Below are positions 26,401 to 33,100 of a DNA stretch of 64,000 nucleotides, in pieces. The notes under the pieces were generated by a model. That model saw nothing but the letters and a program-made list of their open reading frames with translations. It searched no databases and was not told the DNA's origin. How positions within the stretch are numbered: position 1 is the stretch's first letter; each line of letters starts with the position of its first letter. Both the position numbers and the translations under genes were made by a program. The stretch is from Eopsaltria australis (lineage: Eukaryota > Chordata > Aves > Passeriformes > Petroicidae), in NCBI GenBank assembly GCA_034509425.1, contig JAVTVJ010000789.1:62001-126000 (forward strand). The letters run 5' to 3'.

Positions 26401-27980
26401 GCTCTGCCTCTGTAAGGTGAGACACACAGCAGAGCCACTCAGAGATCTGTCAGTCTCTCTGGAGCTGGTAGCAAAGCTTTCTCTGGCTTTGTCACCTGCA
26501 TCGTCAACTATTCCAGGAGGTATCATGGGATGAGGGCTTGGGGACAAGGTTTACAAAGTGGCTTTTGGCAACCACAGCGCCCAGAGCGGGCAGAGCCAGG
26601 CCAAAGCAGATGGGATCAGAGGGTCCCCACCCAGCCCTGCACCACCAAAGCCCTGAGAAGGGGCTCAGTCCGTGTCTGCTGCCCCTCTGCACCAATCCCT
26701 GCGGCAGAGACTGCAGGGCTGGCCAGGAATCCCTCATCTGGTGCTCCTGGCAGGGATGTCCAAAGCTCAGGGAATCATCTCCTGCTCAGTCAGGGTTTGC
26801 CAGACACCTTTCCACCAGTGCTTCTCTCTGAGTGGTGACCTTTAGGGTCAGCCAGCTGCAGACCCCCGTCCCCAGCCCGTGGGTGCTGTACCTCTGCCTC
26901 AGGCAGTGCCTCTCCTGGGATTTGACACCTCCCCCACAGGTCCTGGTGCACGCTGTCCACTTGGTCCACTCTCCCCACCAGTAAGCAGTGACATCTGACC
27001 CCTCCTCCAGGCTGTTGGATGTCTGTGTCAGGTCCTGCTGGGAGCACAGGGGAGGGAAGAGGAGCAGGAGTCACATCCAAACCCCAGAGCCTGGGTGGGG
27101 ACACTGAGGGCACCCCCCCTCCCAGCCTGCCCCGCTCGACCTGGGCATTGCCTTCTCCAGCTGAGGTCAAGGCTGAGGTTTCCATCCCTGCATTCTTGCA
27201 ATTGTGTTTTCATTACAAAATTGGAATGAAGTGGCAATATTTGGGATTCCTCAGGAAAGGAAATTCTCATTGTTTCGCTCAGTTGGCAAAACCAAGCTCT
27301 CAAGCAGCCCTAAACTCTCTGAGGCTTTTGGTGCTCTCTGGCTCTTGCTCCACAGGGAATTCAGGGAGCTGCAGCTGAAAGCTCCACTGGAAGCTCCAGC
27401 AAACCCTTGCAAAACCCCTCTGCAGCAGGAGAGCAGGTCAGTGGGTGCCAGCAGGCTGGAGGAGCCCGTGTGCTCTCTTTGCAAGCACAGCTTTGGCACT
27501 TCAGGAGGGTCCCTGGCACCCCCACCTCCCACCCCCTGTTGTGACCATGCATCAGAGGGCGAAGGAGCTGCAGATATTGCAAGCAAAGCAAGTGAAAGCT
27601 CCAGCCACTGCAGGGAGCGAGCAGTGATGCTCACCCAAGAGCAGGGCATGGCCCTTCAGAGTCCTTGAAACGCTCTGTGAATGCTCGTAGCCATGGAAGG
27701 TACAACTCAGGTTAAGCCCAGACTAAAGAGTGAAGGGAAGTCAGAAGTCCTCACAATTTTTGGAGACCTGGTGCATGCACAGAGCAGCTCTGCAAGCCCA
27801 GGGGGTTCCTATCCCAGACACCAGAGCATTTTAAAGGCCACAGACCCCCCCAAAACGTGATTCCCTTACCTGAGCTATGACAAAGACCACGTTGCCCACA
27901 AGCAGAAGGGCCAGGGCGCCTTTGAGCTGCAGCTGAGCACTGACAGAGATGCTGCTCCACCTCCACTTGGGTATCTTCAT
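2357..27980 (-). CDS. ADAMTSL2: ADAMTSL2, ADAMTS-like protein 2 (complete, 18 coding exons)
   Basis: Secreted glycoprotein of the ADAMTS-like family, which has no protease domain. In mammals it binds fibrillins and LTBP1 and limits TGF-beta signalling; mutations cause geleophysic dysplasia. Joining 18 exons gives 963 codons plus optional small additions at two tandem acceptors; human is 951 aa. All junctions are GT-AG and every phase fits. Order (minimal numbering): signal peptide 1-37; TSP1-1 about 56-111; cysteine-rich/spacer region 112-435; N-glycan-rich module about 370-562; TSP1-2 about 580-637, TSP1-3 from 638, -4 from 701, -5 from 753, -6 from 810, -7 from 869; PLAC 925-963. C-x-x-S/T-C-G O-fucose sites are present in TSP1-1, -3, -6 and -7, WxxW C-mannose motifs in most repeats, and 11 N-glycan sequons (eight at 376-556). 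The gene is intact, with no frameshift or stop. Confidence 0.97.
2476..3638 (-). other. ADAMTSL2 intron 17
   Basis: About 1.2 kb of unique sequence with a short T/A-rich run at 3011-3045. No element recognised. Confidence 0.8.
3639..3783 (-). CDS. ADAMTSL2: ADAMTSL2 coding exon 17 (TSP1-7)
   Basis: Residues 877-924 plus the first base of D925. Contains CTKTCGIG, an O-fucosylation consensus (C-x-x-S/T-C-G), and ends in CPTEPP. Acceptor CCCCCAG|TGC; donor CAG|GTGAGC. Confidence 0.96.
3784..4724 (-). other. ADAMTSL2 intron 16
   Basis: 0.94 kb. It carries a short tandem duplication around 4298-4332 (about 21 bp, GGACTTGCAGGAATCCCACA twice). Nothing else recognised. Confidence 0.8.
4725..4901 (-). 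CDS. ADAMTSL2: ADAMTSL2 coding exon 16 (TSP1-6)
   Basis: Residues 818-876, phase 0 at both ends. CNTTCGRG combines an N-glycan sequon (N819) with an O-fucose consensus. It ends in WYTTPWSE, the WxxW start of TSP1-7. Donor GAG|GTGAGC. Confidence 0.96.
4991..5161 (-). CDS. ADAMTSL2: ADAMTSL2 coding exon 15 (TSP1-5)
   Basis: Residues 761-817, phase 0 at both ends. CSGGCGQG lacks the S/T required for O-fucose, as in human. It ends WLAQDWER. It is separated from exon 16 by an intron of only 89 bp. Confidence 0.96.
5362..5550 (-). mobile_element. CR1 LINE fragment (3' end)
   Basis: On the + strand it begins with the reverse complement of the CR1 tail (GGAATCACAGAATGGTTTGG) and continues through TTCCAACCCCCTGCCATGGG and CAGGGATGGGGCAGCCACA, the standard avian CR1 3' region. 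It is a 5'-truncated copy in ADAMTSL2 intron 14, somewhat diverged. Boundaries are approximate. Confidence 0.85.
5840..6010 (+). repeat. Purine-only (GGAAA)n-type tract
   Basis: About 170 bp is almost entirely A and G on the + strand, with GGGGAAAGAGAAA units repeated near 5952-5985. It lies in intron 14 and is therefore pyrimidine-rich in the transcript. The lysine-rich translation of this stretch is an artefact of composition. Confidence 0.9.
6417..6572 (-). CDS. ADAMTSL2: ADAMTSL2 coding exon 14 (TSP1-4)
   Basis: Residues 709-760, phase 0. Starts [17 protein letters not shown] and carries the sequon NCT at 743. Ends WTVSDWGP. Acceptor CCGGCAG|TGC; donor CCG|GTGAGA. Confidence 0.96.
6761..7130. 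repeat. 52-bp tandem array, 7 copies plus a partial copy
   Basis: Unit starts (GAATGCTGCATCC) are at 6761, 6813, 6865, 6916, 6968, 7020, 7072 and 7124: a period of 52 bp with one 1-bp deletion in copy 3. Copies are nearly identical except at one site, which alternates CCCAGGGCTCC / CCCAAGGCTCC. It lies in ADAMTSL2 intron 13. It keeps all three minus-strand frames open, which produces spurious ORFs. Confidence 0.97.
7131..8080 (-). other. ADAMTSL2 intron 13, middle part
   Basis: About 0.95 kb of unique sequence with a poly-C run at 7241-7250. No element recognised. Confidence 0.6.
8087..8317 (+). repeat. Phased A-tract repeat, period about 11 bp
   Basis: About 21 A-runs of 4-8 bases begin at an interval of 10-13 bp, each in the context CCC-AAAAA-TG. 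The array lies in ADAMTSL2 intron 13. Helically phased A-tracts are the classical cause of intrinsic DNA curvature. The hydrophobic reading frames on the minus strand are a by-product. Confidence 0.93.
8718..8931 (-). CDS. ADAMTSL2: ADAMTSL2 coding exon 13 (TSP1-3)
   Basis: Last base of R637, then residues 638-708. [16 protein letters not shown] has a WxxW motif and an O-fucose consensus. Ends WEMSEWSE. Acceptor CCCAG|G; donor GAG|GTGAGT. Confidence 0.96.
9031..9441 (+). mobile_element. Candidate solo LTR of an endogenous retrovirus
   Basis: A block bounded by TG...CA, with a TATAAAA box at 9307-9313 and a degraded polyadenylation motif (AATAACGA, near 9382). It ends in CACCTCCTTAC...CTCGAGCTTTCATTTCA, which resembles the U5 end of avian ERVL-type LTRs as I remember them. 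No internal viral genes, primer-binding site or target-site duplication were identified, so it is at most a solo LTR. It sits directly before a CR1 copy in intron 12. Confidence 0.4.
9472..10006 (+). mobile_element. CR1 LINE fragment, + orientation
   Basis: Reads in CR1 sense: GAGGCTGCACCTCGAGTGCTGTGTCCAGTTCTGGGCCCCTCA, then a lineage-typical CTGGAGAAAAGGAGACTCAG segment, and ends with GATTCCATGATTCTGTGATTCTGTG. About 535 bp of the 3' end; 5'-truncated, no ORF. Confidence 0.93.
10007..11375 (-). other. ADAMTSL2 intron 12, central unique part
   Basis: About 1.4 kb between the two CR1 copies. No coding exon, RNA gene or repeat recognised. Confidence 0.6.
11376..11950 (-). mobile_element. CR1 LINE fragment, - orientation
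   Basis: The + strand shows the reverse complement of CR1: CCCACAGGGATCATTGAGTCCAGCTCCTGGCCCTGCAC..., then the CTTGCCCTGATCTCCAACCT region and GGTGGCACCCAAAACTTCACACAGG. It is opposite in orientation to the copy at 9472-10006 in the same intron. Confidence 0.88.
11985..12050. repeat. Short tandem repeat, about 16-bp unit
   Basis: Three to four copies of GGTCAGCCTGGCTCTG-like units at the edge of the CR1 fragment. Confidence 0.8.
12497..12623 (-). CDS. ADAMTSL2: ADAMTSL2 coding exon 12 (TSP1-2, C-terminal half)
   Basis: Two bases of G595, residues 596-636 and two bases of R637. Contains [20 protein letters not shown] and the four cysteines of this divergent TSP1. The donor AAG|GTACCG is a weaker match to consensus (C at +5). 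Confidence 0.96.
12624..14430 (-). other. ADAMTSL2 intron 11
   Basis: 1.8 kb. Contains a (TGT)n run at 12689-12707. No mobile element recognised. Confidence 0.75.
14431..14534 (-). CDS. ADAMTSL2: ADAMTSL2 coding exon 11 (linker and TSP1-2 start)
   Basis: Encodes the basic linker and [18 protein letters not shown], the start of the second TSP1 repeat. Two acceptors 6 nt apart are possible: TTGCTAG (exon from 14534) or AAACAG (exon from 14528). Both keep the frame and differ by two residues (NR). The upstream AG is the first after the pyrimidine tract, and its linker aligns better with the human one, so I favour it. Donor ACAG|GTAGTT. Confidence 0.9.
14550..14625 (+). repeat. (A/G)n microsatellite, pyrimidine tract for the exon 11 acceptor
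   Basis: An A13 run followed by GAAA/GAAAA units and AAAC units. On the transcribed strand this is an unusually long pyrimidine tract directly upstream of the exon 11 acceptor. Confidence 0.9.
14680..14770 (+). repeat. GT-rich (GGTTTGG)n-like stretch
   Basis: Irregular GGTTGGGTTTGGG / GGTTTGGC units for about 80 bp in intron 10. Low-complexity; not a perfect telomere repeat. Confidence 0.6.
14771..19199 (-). other. ADAMTSL2 intron 10 (largest intron)
   Basis: About 4.4 kb of this 4.7-kb intron lies here. It is mostly unique sequence with a T-rich run near 15710-15735 and three tandem copies of GGAGGCTAATT at 18298-18332. No exon, RNA gene or clear mobile element was found. Confidence 0.6.
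19200..19581 (-). CDS. ADAMTSL2: ADAMTSL2 coding exon 10 (N-glycan-rich module)
   Basis: Last two bases of D435, residues 436-561 and two bases of R562. Six sequons: NVT 437, NMT 484, NST 523, NSS 536, NAT 545, NRT 556. This acidic, serine-rich insert is unique to ADAMTSL2 in its family. It is the least conserved part, yet NSIFAQG and GNRTHKAR match human. Acceptor AATCTAG|AT; donor AAG|GTAGGA. Confidence 0.95.
20273..20615 (-). CDS. ADAMTSL2: ADAMTSL2 coding exon 9 (end of spacer, start of glycan module)
   Basis: Residues 321-434 plus one base. Starts [18 protein letters not shown] (spacer end) and continues [14 protein letters not shown], then an acidic segment with sequons NAT 376 and NLS 405 and the human-like SKGQETNEV. 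Acceptor TTGCTAG|G; donor CAAG|GTAAGG. Confidence 0.95.
21537..21712 (-). CDS. ADAMTSL2: ADAMTSL2 coding exon 8 (spacer)
   Basis: Two bases of A262, then residues 263-320: [19 protein letters not shown] to NQGLNIM. Nearly identical to human. Donor ATG|GTGAGC, phase 0. Confidence 0.97.
22121..22260 (-). mobile_element. CR1 LINE fragment
   Basis: The + strand starts ATAGAATCATTCCAGAATGGTTTGC, then GGAAGGGACCTTAGAGCTCATCT and GAACACTTCCAGGGATGGGACAGCCACC. A diverged CR1 3' end in intron 7. Confidence 0.8.
22694..22735 (+). mobile_element. CR1 LINE 3' tip
   Basis: A short remnant in sense orientation: GGGTCCCTTCCAACTCAGGATATTCTGTGATTCTACGA. Only the last 40 bp of a CR1. Confidence 0.7.
22819..22899 (-). 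CDS. ADAMTSL2: ADAMTSL2 coding exon 7 (spacer)
   Basis: 81 bp: two bases of G235, residues 236-261, one base of A262. [20 protein letters not shown] is a hallmark of ADAMTS spacer domains. Acceptor CCCGTAG|GC; donor CTGG|GTGTGT. Confidence 0.96.
22900..23853 (-). other. ADAMTSL2 intron 6
   Basis: 0.95 kb, AT-richer than the rest of the gene, with T16 and A15 homopolymers (23673-23688, 23783-23797). No element recognised. Confidence 0.6.
23854..23977 (-). CDS. ADAMTSL2: ADAMTSL2 coding exon 6 (cysteine-rich to spacer)
   Basis: Residues 194-234 plus one base. [20 protein letters not shown] followed by QGDGSSC is the conserved ADAMTS DKCGVCxGDxSxC signature. Acceptor TTTTTCAG|CCC; donor TTG|GTAAGG. 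Confidence 0.97.
24080..24225 (-). CDS. ADAMTSL2: ADAMTSL2 coding exon 5 (cysteine-rich region)
   Basis: Two bases of D145, residues 146-193: [20 protein letters not shown] to GVCVSGKCE. Acceptor CCCCTTAG|AT. The donor GAG|GTTGTT is poor beyond the invariant GT. Intron 5 is only 102 bp. Confidence 0.95.
24226..25784 (-). other. ADAMTSL2 intron 4
   Basis: 1.56 kb of unique sequence. No mobile element or exon recognised. Confidence 0.6.
25785..25887 (-). CDS. ADAMTSL2: ADAMTSL2 coding exon 4 (cysteine-rich region)
   Basis: Residues 111-144 plus one base. [18 protein letters not shown] then [16 protein letters not shown]. The REEQC motif starts the ADAMTS cysteine-rich fold. Acceptor ATTCTAG|GAG; donor CCTG|GTAACA. 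Confidence 0.96.
26000..26040 (+). repeat. (TCC)n microsatellite
   Basis: CATCCTCCTCCTCATCC...TCCTCCTCC for about 40 bp in intron 3. Confidence 0.85.
26263..26338 (-). CDS. ADAMTSL2: ADAMTSL2 coding exon 3 (end of TSP1-1)
   Basis: One base of R85, residues 86-110. [12 protein letters not shown] then [13 protein letters not shown]. Sequon NKT at 94. Acceptor ATTCAG|A; donor CAA|GTAAGG. Confidence 0.95.
26892..27034 (-). CDS. ADAMTSL2: ADAMTSL2 coding exon 2 (TSP1-1)
   Basis: Residues 38-84 plus two bases of R85. [19 protein letters not shown] has overlapping WxxW motifs and an O-fucose consensus. The acceptor is tandem, CAGCAG|GAC, so the exon may start at 27034 or 27037 (one extra Q). Donor AG|GTACAG. 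Confidence 0.95.
27870..27980 (-). CDS. ADAMTSL2: ADAMTSL2 coding exon 1 (start codon, signal peptide)
   Basis: ATG at 27980-27978, the second base of a spliced exon (acceptor TTTTAG|G). Residues 1-37: [12 protein letters not shown]... with hydrophobic core [15 protein letters not shown], a signal peptide with a long positive N-region. It differs from the human leader, as is usual. No upstream in-frame ATG is in the exon. Donor CAG|GTAAGG. Confidence 0.92.
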
Positions 27981-29327
27981 CCTAAAAGCAACCAAACACT
28001 GCACTGAGCACAGCTCCCACCCAGCCCCATGACCAGCAGCAGGGGCTGCTTTGCCTCATGTCTGCTCCAGCATTCCTGCTCAGCTCGCTGACACCGACCA
28101 CCAGTGACTGCAGGGGCTTGAGCCTCAAGTTTTATTTAATTAATGGAAGCACTAGCATTGCACAGGTTCACTTCCCAGCTCGGTTTTTATCTGTCAAACC
28201 ACAACTTTGCACTGGTTTCCAGTGGCTGCACCTGACGCCACTCCAAGACTGTCTTGGAAGAGAGCCTGGCTTAAACCAAAGCGAGAGTTGCACAGTGAGT
28301 GACCAGAAGTGCTCCTGGATCCATAAAAGCAGTGCATTTAAATATCCCCATTTACAGGACTGCTTCTGGAAGAATGAGATGAAAGGCATCAAAAACAAAA
28401 AAAAAAGCAATTAACAGCCATTATTTCTCCTTTTTTTTCATTTATTCCACTCCAGTTCCCCTCAGTTCCCAGGGAAGACGCCTGTTCTTATAGGAAAGCC
28501 ACGACCCACAATTAAAGAGCAGAAATGAAGTATCCCAAGTGTCAGCCTTTCATCTCTTTCTCCATCTGCCTCATGAAAGGGAATAACCCAGAATGGCATT
28601 TTCTTAAATAAAACCCGGCTCAAAACCACAATACGTTTTATTGTGAACCTCCCTGCAAGAGCCAGAAAGGAGCAGGTTTCAGGAAATCATGCTTCCAGGC
28701 AATCAAAGCAGCTCATGTCTGTGAGGAAAAAGAAAGGAAAAATATCCTCCCCTAAGCTAATTTCCCTTGAAAAGCAGCTAGACAGTATCCTTGAGAAGCA
28801 GGGGGGTGGGAGAGGTGCTGCTCCTGTGGAGAGAGGGGGCAGGACTGCAGACCTGCAATATAAAGAGCTTCTTTCCTACTCATTTTTGTTGGGCGTTTTT
28901 TCTCCTTGCGAAGGTTTTTTGAAATCGCAGAATTGCCGGCAATACCAGCCCTGCTTTGCTGCCTGGCTTAAAAAAAAAAAATTACCAGAGGGCTTCCAGG
29001 TCCCCAAATCCGCTCTGCAATCGCCCTGGGGGAGAGGTTCAGCATGCTAAAGAGACTTTCCAAGAGGCAGATCCATTGATTAATGGGAGCCCAGAGCGCT
29101 TGGCCGGGGATCCCGTGGACAGGTGGCTGAGCCTTGCCTTACACTTGGTTCTCATTAAAGCTCCCAGACACTCCTGACTCGAAGCCAATACCAGAGCGCG
29201 CTCGGAGTTTATCCTACAGGCGCTCGGGGCTGCGTTAAATGAAGGGAAAATTAAGAGAGGGGGGAGGGATGTCTCCGAGCAGCATCGCCGAGCCGGTACC
29301 GGGGCAGCCCCGCACGGGCGATGCGGG

Positions 29328-29379
29328 GCGGGGATGCGGAGCGGGGATGCGGAGCGGGGATGCGGAGCGGGGATGCGGA
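29328..29379 (+). repeat. 13-bp tandem repeat, 4 perfect copies
   Basis: GCGGGGATGCGGA repeated exactly four times. It lies in the first intron, about 120 bp inside the predicted donor of exon 1. Confidence 0.95.
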
Positions 29380-29417
29380 GCTCCATCTCTGCGGTGCGGG
29401 CTGCGGGGAGGGGTCCG

Positions 29418-29492
29418 GCGGGGCGCGATGGGATGGGACGGGATGGGACAGAACGGGAGAGGATGGAACAAGACGGGACAAGACGGGACGGG
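29418..29492 (+). repeat. GGGAT/GGGAC pentamer repeat
   Basis: Imperfect GGGAT, GGGAC, GGGACA units run up to the predicted splice donor. G-rich on the + strand, hence C-rich in the transcript. Confidence 0.85.
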
Positions 29493-29498
29493 CCGTAC

Positions 29499-29668
29499 CT
29501 GGCGGCGGCGGGGCCGGGCAGGACGATGCTCCGGGGCCGGGCGGGAGCGGCGGCGGCGCGGAGCGGAGCAGCGGCGGCCCCAGACGCTCCCTCCCTCCTT
29601 CTCCCTCTCCGACTTCAAAGGGCAGCCAAAAGCGCCGGGGCTTCCAGCGAGGAGGAGCCGCCGCAGTG
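29499..29668 (-). other. ADAMTSL2: Predicted ADAMTSL2 non-coding first exon
   Basis: A donor CAG|GTACGG at 29499/29498 lies about 170 bp downstream of a minus-strand TATA box. Spliced to the next exon it yields GCCGCCAGGATGA around the start codon, a strong Kozak context. The transcription start near 29668 is estimated from the TATA position. Other first exons are possible. Confidence 0.5.
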
Positions 29669-29693
29669 GCTCCCCCCAGCCCGCGCCGGCCGC

Positions 29694-29700
29694 TCTTATA
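29694..29700 (-). promoter_or_regulatory. ADAMTSL2 TATA box
   Basis: TATAAGA read on the minus strand inside a GC-rich context (GCCGCTATAAGAGCGGC). The only TATA-like motif in the CpG island. Confidence 0.6.
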
Positions 29701-29920
29701 GCGGCGGCGGGGGGGAGGCAGGGGGGAGAGCGGGCGGAATTCACACCTCTCGGCCCGGGATGCCCCCACCCCGGTTAACCCCTCGCCTCCCCCGGCGCCG
29801 GCCCGCGGCCGCCAGCCGGTTTCCTGAGGCGAGACCGGGGGGGCACAGGCGGGGGGAGCCTGCACCGCACGCATGCGTTCCCGCTGGTCCTCGCAGCGCC
29901 GGGCCCCCCCGGGCATCCCC

Positions 29921-30155
29921 GGAGGATGCTGCGCTCCCCCGGCCCGGGGACCCTCCGCAGGATGCTCCGTTTTCCCCCCCCCTTCCCCCCGGAGGATGCT
30001 CCGTTTTCCCCCCCACTTCCCCCCGGAGGATGCTTCGCTTTCCCCCCCTTCCCGGGCACTCCCTGGGAGGATGCTCCGCTCCTCTCCCCGGGACCCTCCG
30101 GAGGATGCTGCACTTCCCTACCCCCGGGACCTCCCGGAGAATGCTCCGCTCCCCT
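29921..30155 (+). repeat. 34-36 bp tandem repeat, 7 copies, upstream of ADAMTSL2
   Basis: The core GGAGGATGCTCCG recurs at 29921, 29957, 29991, 30025, 30066, 30100 and 30136, separated by C-runs and TTTTCCCC. It lies 220-450 bp upstream of the TATA box. Confidence 0.93.
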
Positions 30156-30159
30156 CCTC

Positions 30160-33100
30160 GGGCAGGAGAACGGTACTTGCAGTCCTTACCCCTCTGCCCA
30201 CCCCATCATTGCAGCTCACTCAAAATCTCCCGGTACCTCCACGGGCATTGTGCAGCCACATCCTGCCTCTGAGGCGGCCGGGGGCATGGCTGGATAGGGT
30301 CTTGCCAGGCGTTTAATTTCACTTTCTGCCGAAAAATGAACCAAATCCTCAAGGTCCTGTGCTTTTGGTGCCGTTTGCTGAACCTCAGAGCCAGTCTTGC
30401 TGCTTGAAACAGTTTCTGCCATGCAGAAAATGGGGTCAGAAAATCGGTTTGGGGTGCATCAAGAGCCATTTTGGATGGGGACAAACCCCTGGCTCAGCGG
30501 CAGCCGTGCACAGGTTGTGTCTGATCTGTGCTTGTGTGTCAGGGAGAAAAGCCTATTGGGGAAGAAGGCCACAGCTACAATGTGTGCAACCTATATTTGA
30601 TATATGATATACAATTTATCTGCCTGTTCTCTGAGGTCTGCACGTGTCAAATGTGGTGACACACATCCCAGTGTGTTCCTCAGCACATCCCAGCAGCTCT
30701 GAGCAGCCCACCTGAACGATTCCTGCATCCCACCAGGAATGCTTCAGCTCCAGCCTTGCCTCCTTCCCTCCCTGCACAGGGCAAAACCAGTGCTCCCAGC
30801 AGGACACTGCTGCTCCCAGCAAGGCCATCACTGCAGCTTGTCCCACGGGCCGCTCCTGCCCTTTGGTTGCAACATTCAGCCTTGTCACCATTTGTCACAG
30901 GCCAGGAGCACCCATCTGCGGGGCCCTGAGGTGGCTGTCCCCCCACCACGGGGCACAGTTTCCCCACACAGCTCCCAGTACCCTGCAGAAATCATTGTGT
31001 TGTTAATTTGGACCCAGTCCTCCCAGGGATGTCTGTGTGACAGAGAATCCGTCCCAAAAAATTTACATGGGAAATGAAGTCTCCTTTTCTGTTTGGCTAA
31101 ATGTCTGCCAGCCTGTTCTAATTTACCCAGCCAGGTTGATTTGCAACTTTCAATTTTCCATCGGTTGGCTGTGACCAGGACACTGGGAAAATTTAGCACT
31201 TGAGTTCACCCAACTCCTGCATTTCAAAATATCCCAGCCCGAGACATGCAGGAGAAAACCCTTTCCGTTTTGGAACAACCAGGAGGGAAAAGTCTGAACA
31301 CGAGAGGTTTTAAAAGCATCGAATTATTTCACATTGAAAATGCCAGAGCAGCCTGGGTCCCTGCGAGCCCCAGCATCCCCCAGCCCTGGGGTTGGGCAGG
31401 AGGTGGCACCCCAGGAAATCCCATCTCTGGGTGACCCCGCACCCCGTGGAGCTGCAGGGATGCCCCGGGCTGGAGGAGGAATGCCAGAGGGTGGGAATGC
31501 TGATCCTGAGGCAAGGGCTGGGGGAGCCGGCAGCAGGCGAGACGCATTCAGTCTGTGCTTCACCAAAAGTTCATCAAAGCCAAAGGATTTTTTTTTAATA
31601 TATATACTTTTTTTTTTTTTTTATGAAACAGTTGAGATGACTCAGCGGTTTCTGACGCAATCCCCGTTTCATCGGAAAATTCCTAACCAGCTCCTAGTGG
31701 CAACTGATTGCTCCCATAAATCACAGTGTTATCCCTGGCCGCGGCAGCGCAGCTTACGCAGCCCCGGCCCGGCCCCGTGAAATCAGCAGGAGCGATGCCA
31801 TCGCCTCGATGGGAGCAGAACCAGCCCCGAAAACAAACTGCGGCGGAGAGCAGATCCGAAACACGGCTTTCACATCAGCCAAACCCCGCGGCTTCAACTC
31901 CTGCCACCCCAAAATCGCCGGGGACAGCGCTGTCCCCAAAGCCCCGGGGCCGTGGGTGCCGCTGCCGGCAGGTACCGCATTAATCACGGCTGGCCAGGCT
32001 CAGAAAACAGCGGGTTTTATCTCCCAGCTTTTGGCAGGAGCGTTAGAAATGATTTGCAGATGTTATTTACTGCTTTTGGGCTCGCAGTAAATTGAGACAA
32101 GATGCACCTGCATGGACAGCGAGAGGCTTTCCCACCCGGGACGGTCGCTGAGGGCTCGCCTTGGACTTTCCCAGGGAAATTTAGGATTTGGATGAGAGTC
32201 CCTTCTCCAGCTCTGCTCCCTGCATCCTGCACTCCGTGTGCTGGGCATTCACCTCCCGGCACTGCCCCACGACACGGTGGGCTCTTGCCCCCACAGCCAC
32301 CCCGAGGGACACGGAGCAGCCCTGCCCCAGGCAGCTGCCAGGCTTTTCCATCCCAAACCGGTGCCGTGCAGAATTCAGAGTGAAAAAAACCCCAAAAAAA
32401 ACCAGCGACAGACACTCCAAAATAACCTTCTCCAGTCGGGGGAGCGTTGCCGGAGACTGGCTGCTGGTTTGGCCAGAGAAGTGCCTGTGGAGGAAAGGAG
32501 TTTCCTTGGCTGAAAGGAGCTCAACAAAGCTCTGGGCTGGGCACTGTGCTGCTGGCAGGAGCCAGGGATGCTCAGCTGAGCGGAGAAACTCGGGGTTCTG
32601 CAGGATAAGGAGGGAGGGCTGGGGATCCCTTGGCTGGGGCAGTGTCACTGAGGCACAGGGATCTCCTTCCTTGGCCTGGAGCAGAGAGTGACAGCAGGCT
32701 CTGATCCAGGCAGGACACTCTGACCTCCTCCCTGTGCTCCCCACGGCAGGACACTTTTCCATCCTGACCTGAGCACCAGCTCTTGGACCTGCTGGAGCTG
32801 ACACCAGCACCCCTGGGACACCGAGCACATCCCTGGGACAAGCCCTCCATGGACTCTGTACCACAGGACCTGCTCTTGGTGAGCCAGAGCCATGGGTATG
32901 GAGTTCAGCCATGGGTGTGGAGTTCCAGCACCACCTTCCCAGCCAGATCAGCCCTTTCCTGCCTCAGCCCTTGGGCTAGCACAGCACATGGCATGGCTCT
33001 GCTGTAGCCAGGCCCCCCAAAATGCCTGCCCAGGTGCAGGAGTGTGAGAGTGGTCAGGAGTCTGTCAGCCCAGGACCCCCCAGCAGCTGCAACCTCCTCA

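Larger units (their letters stand above)
27982..29498 (-). other. ADAMTSL2 intron in 5' UTR
   Basis: About 1.5 kb. AT-richer for most of its length, CpG-rich towards 29.2-29.5 kb, where it carries 13-bp and GGGAC/T pentamer repeats. Extent depends on the inferred first exon. Confidence 0.55.
29240..30150. promoter_or_regulatory. CpG island over the ADAMTSL2 promoter
   Basis: A dense run of CG dinucleotides with very high GC, in contrast to flanking sequence. It covers the inferred first exon, TATA box and upstream repeats. Confidence 0.85.

Noticed and set aside
29334..30272. 312-codon ORF over the CpG island
   Set aside because: GC-rich DNA with repeats lacks stops; opposite-strand and other-frame ORFs are as long. 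It overlaps the ADAMTSL2 promoter and first exon.
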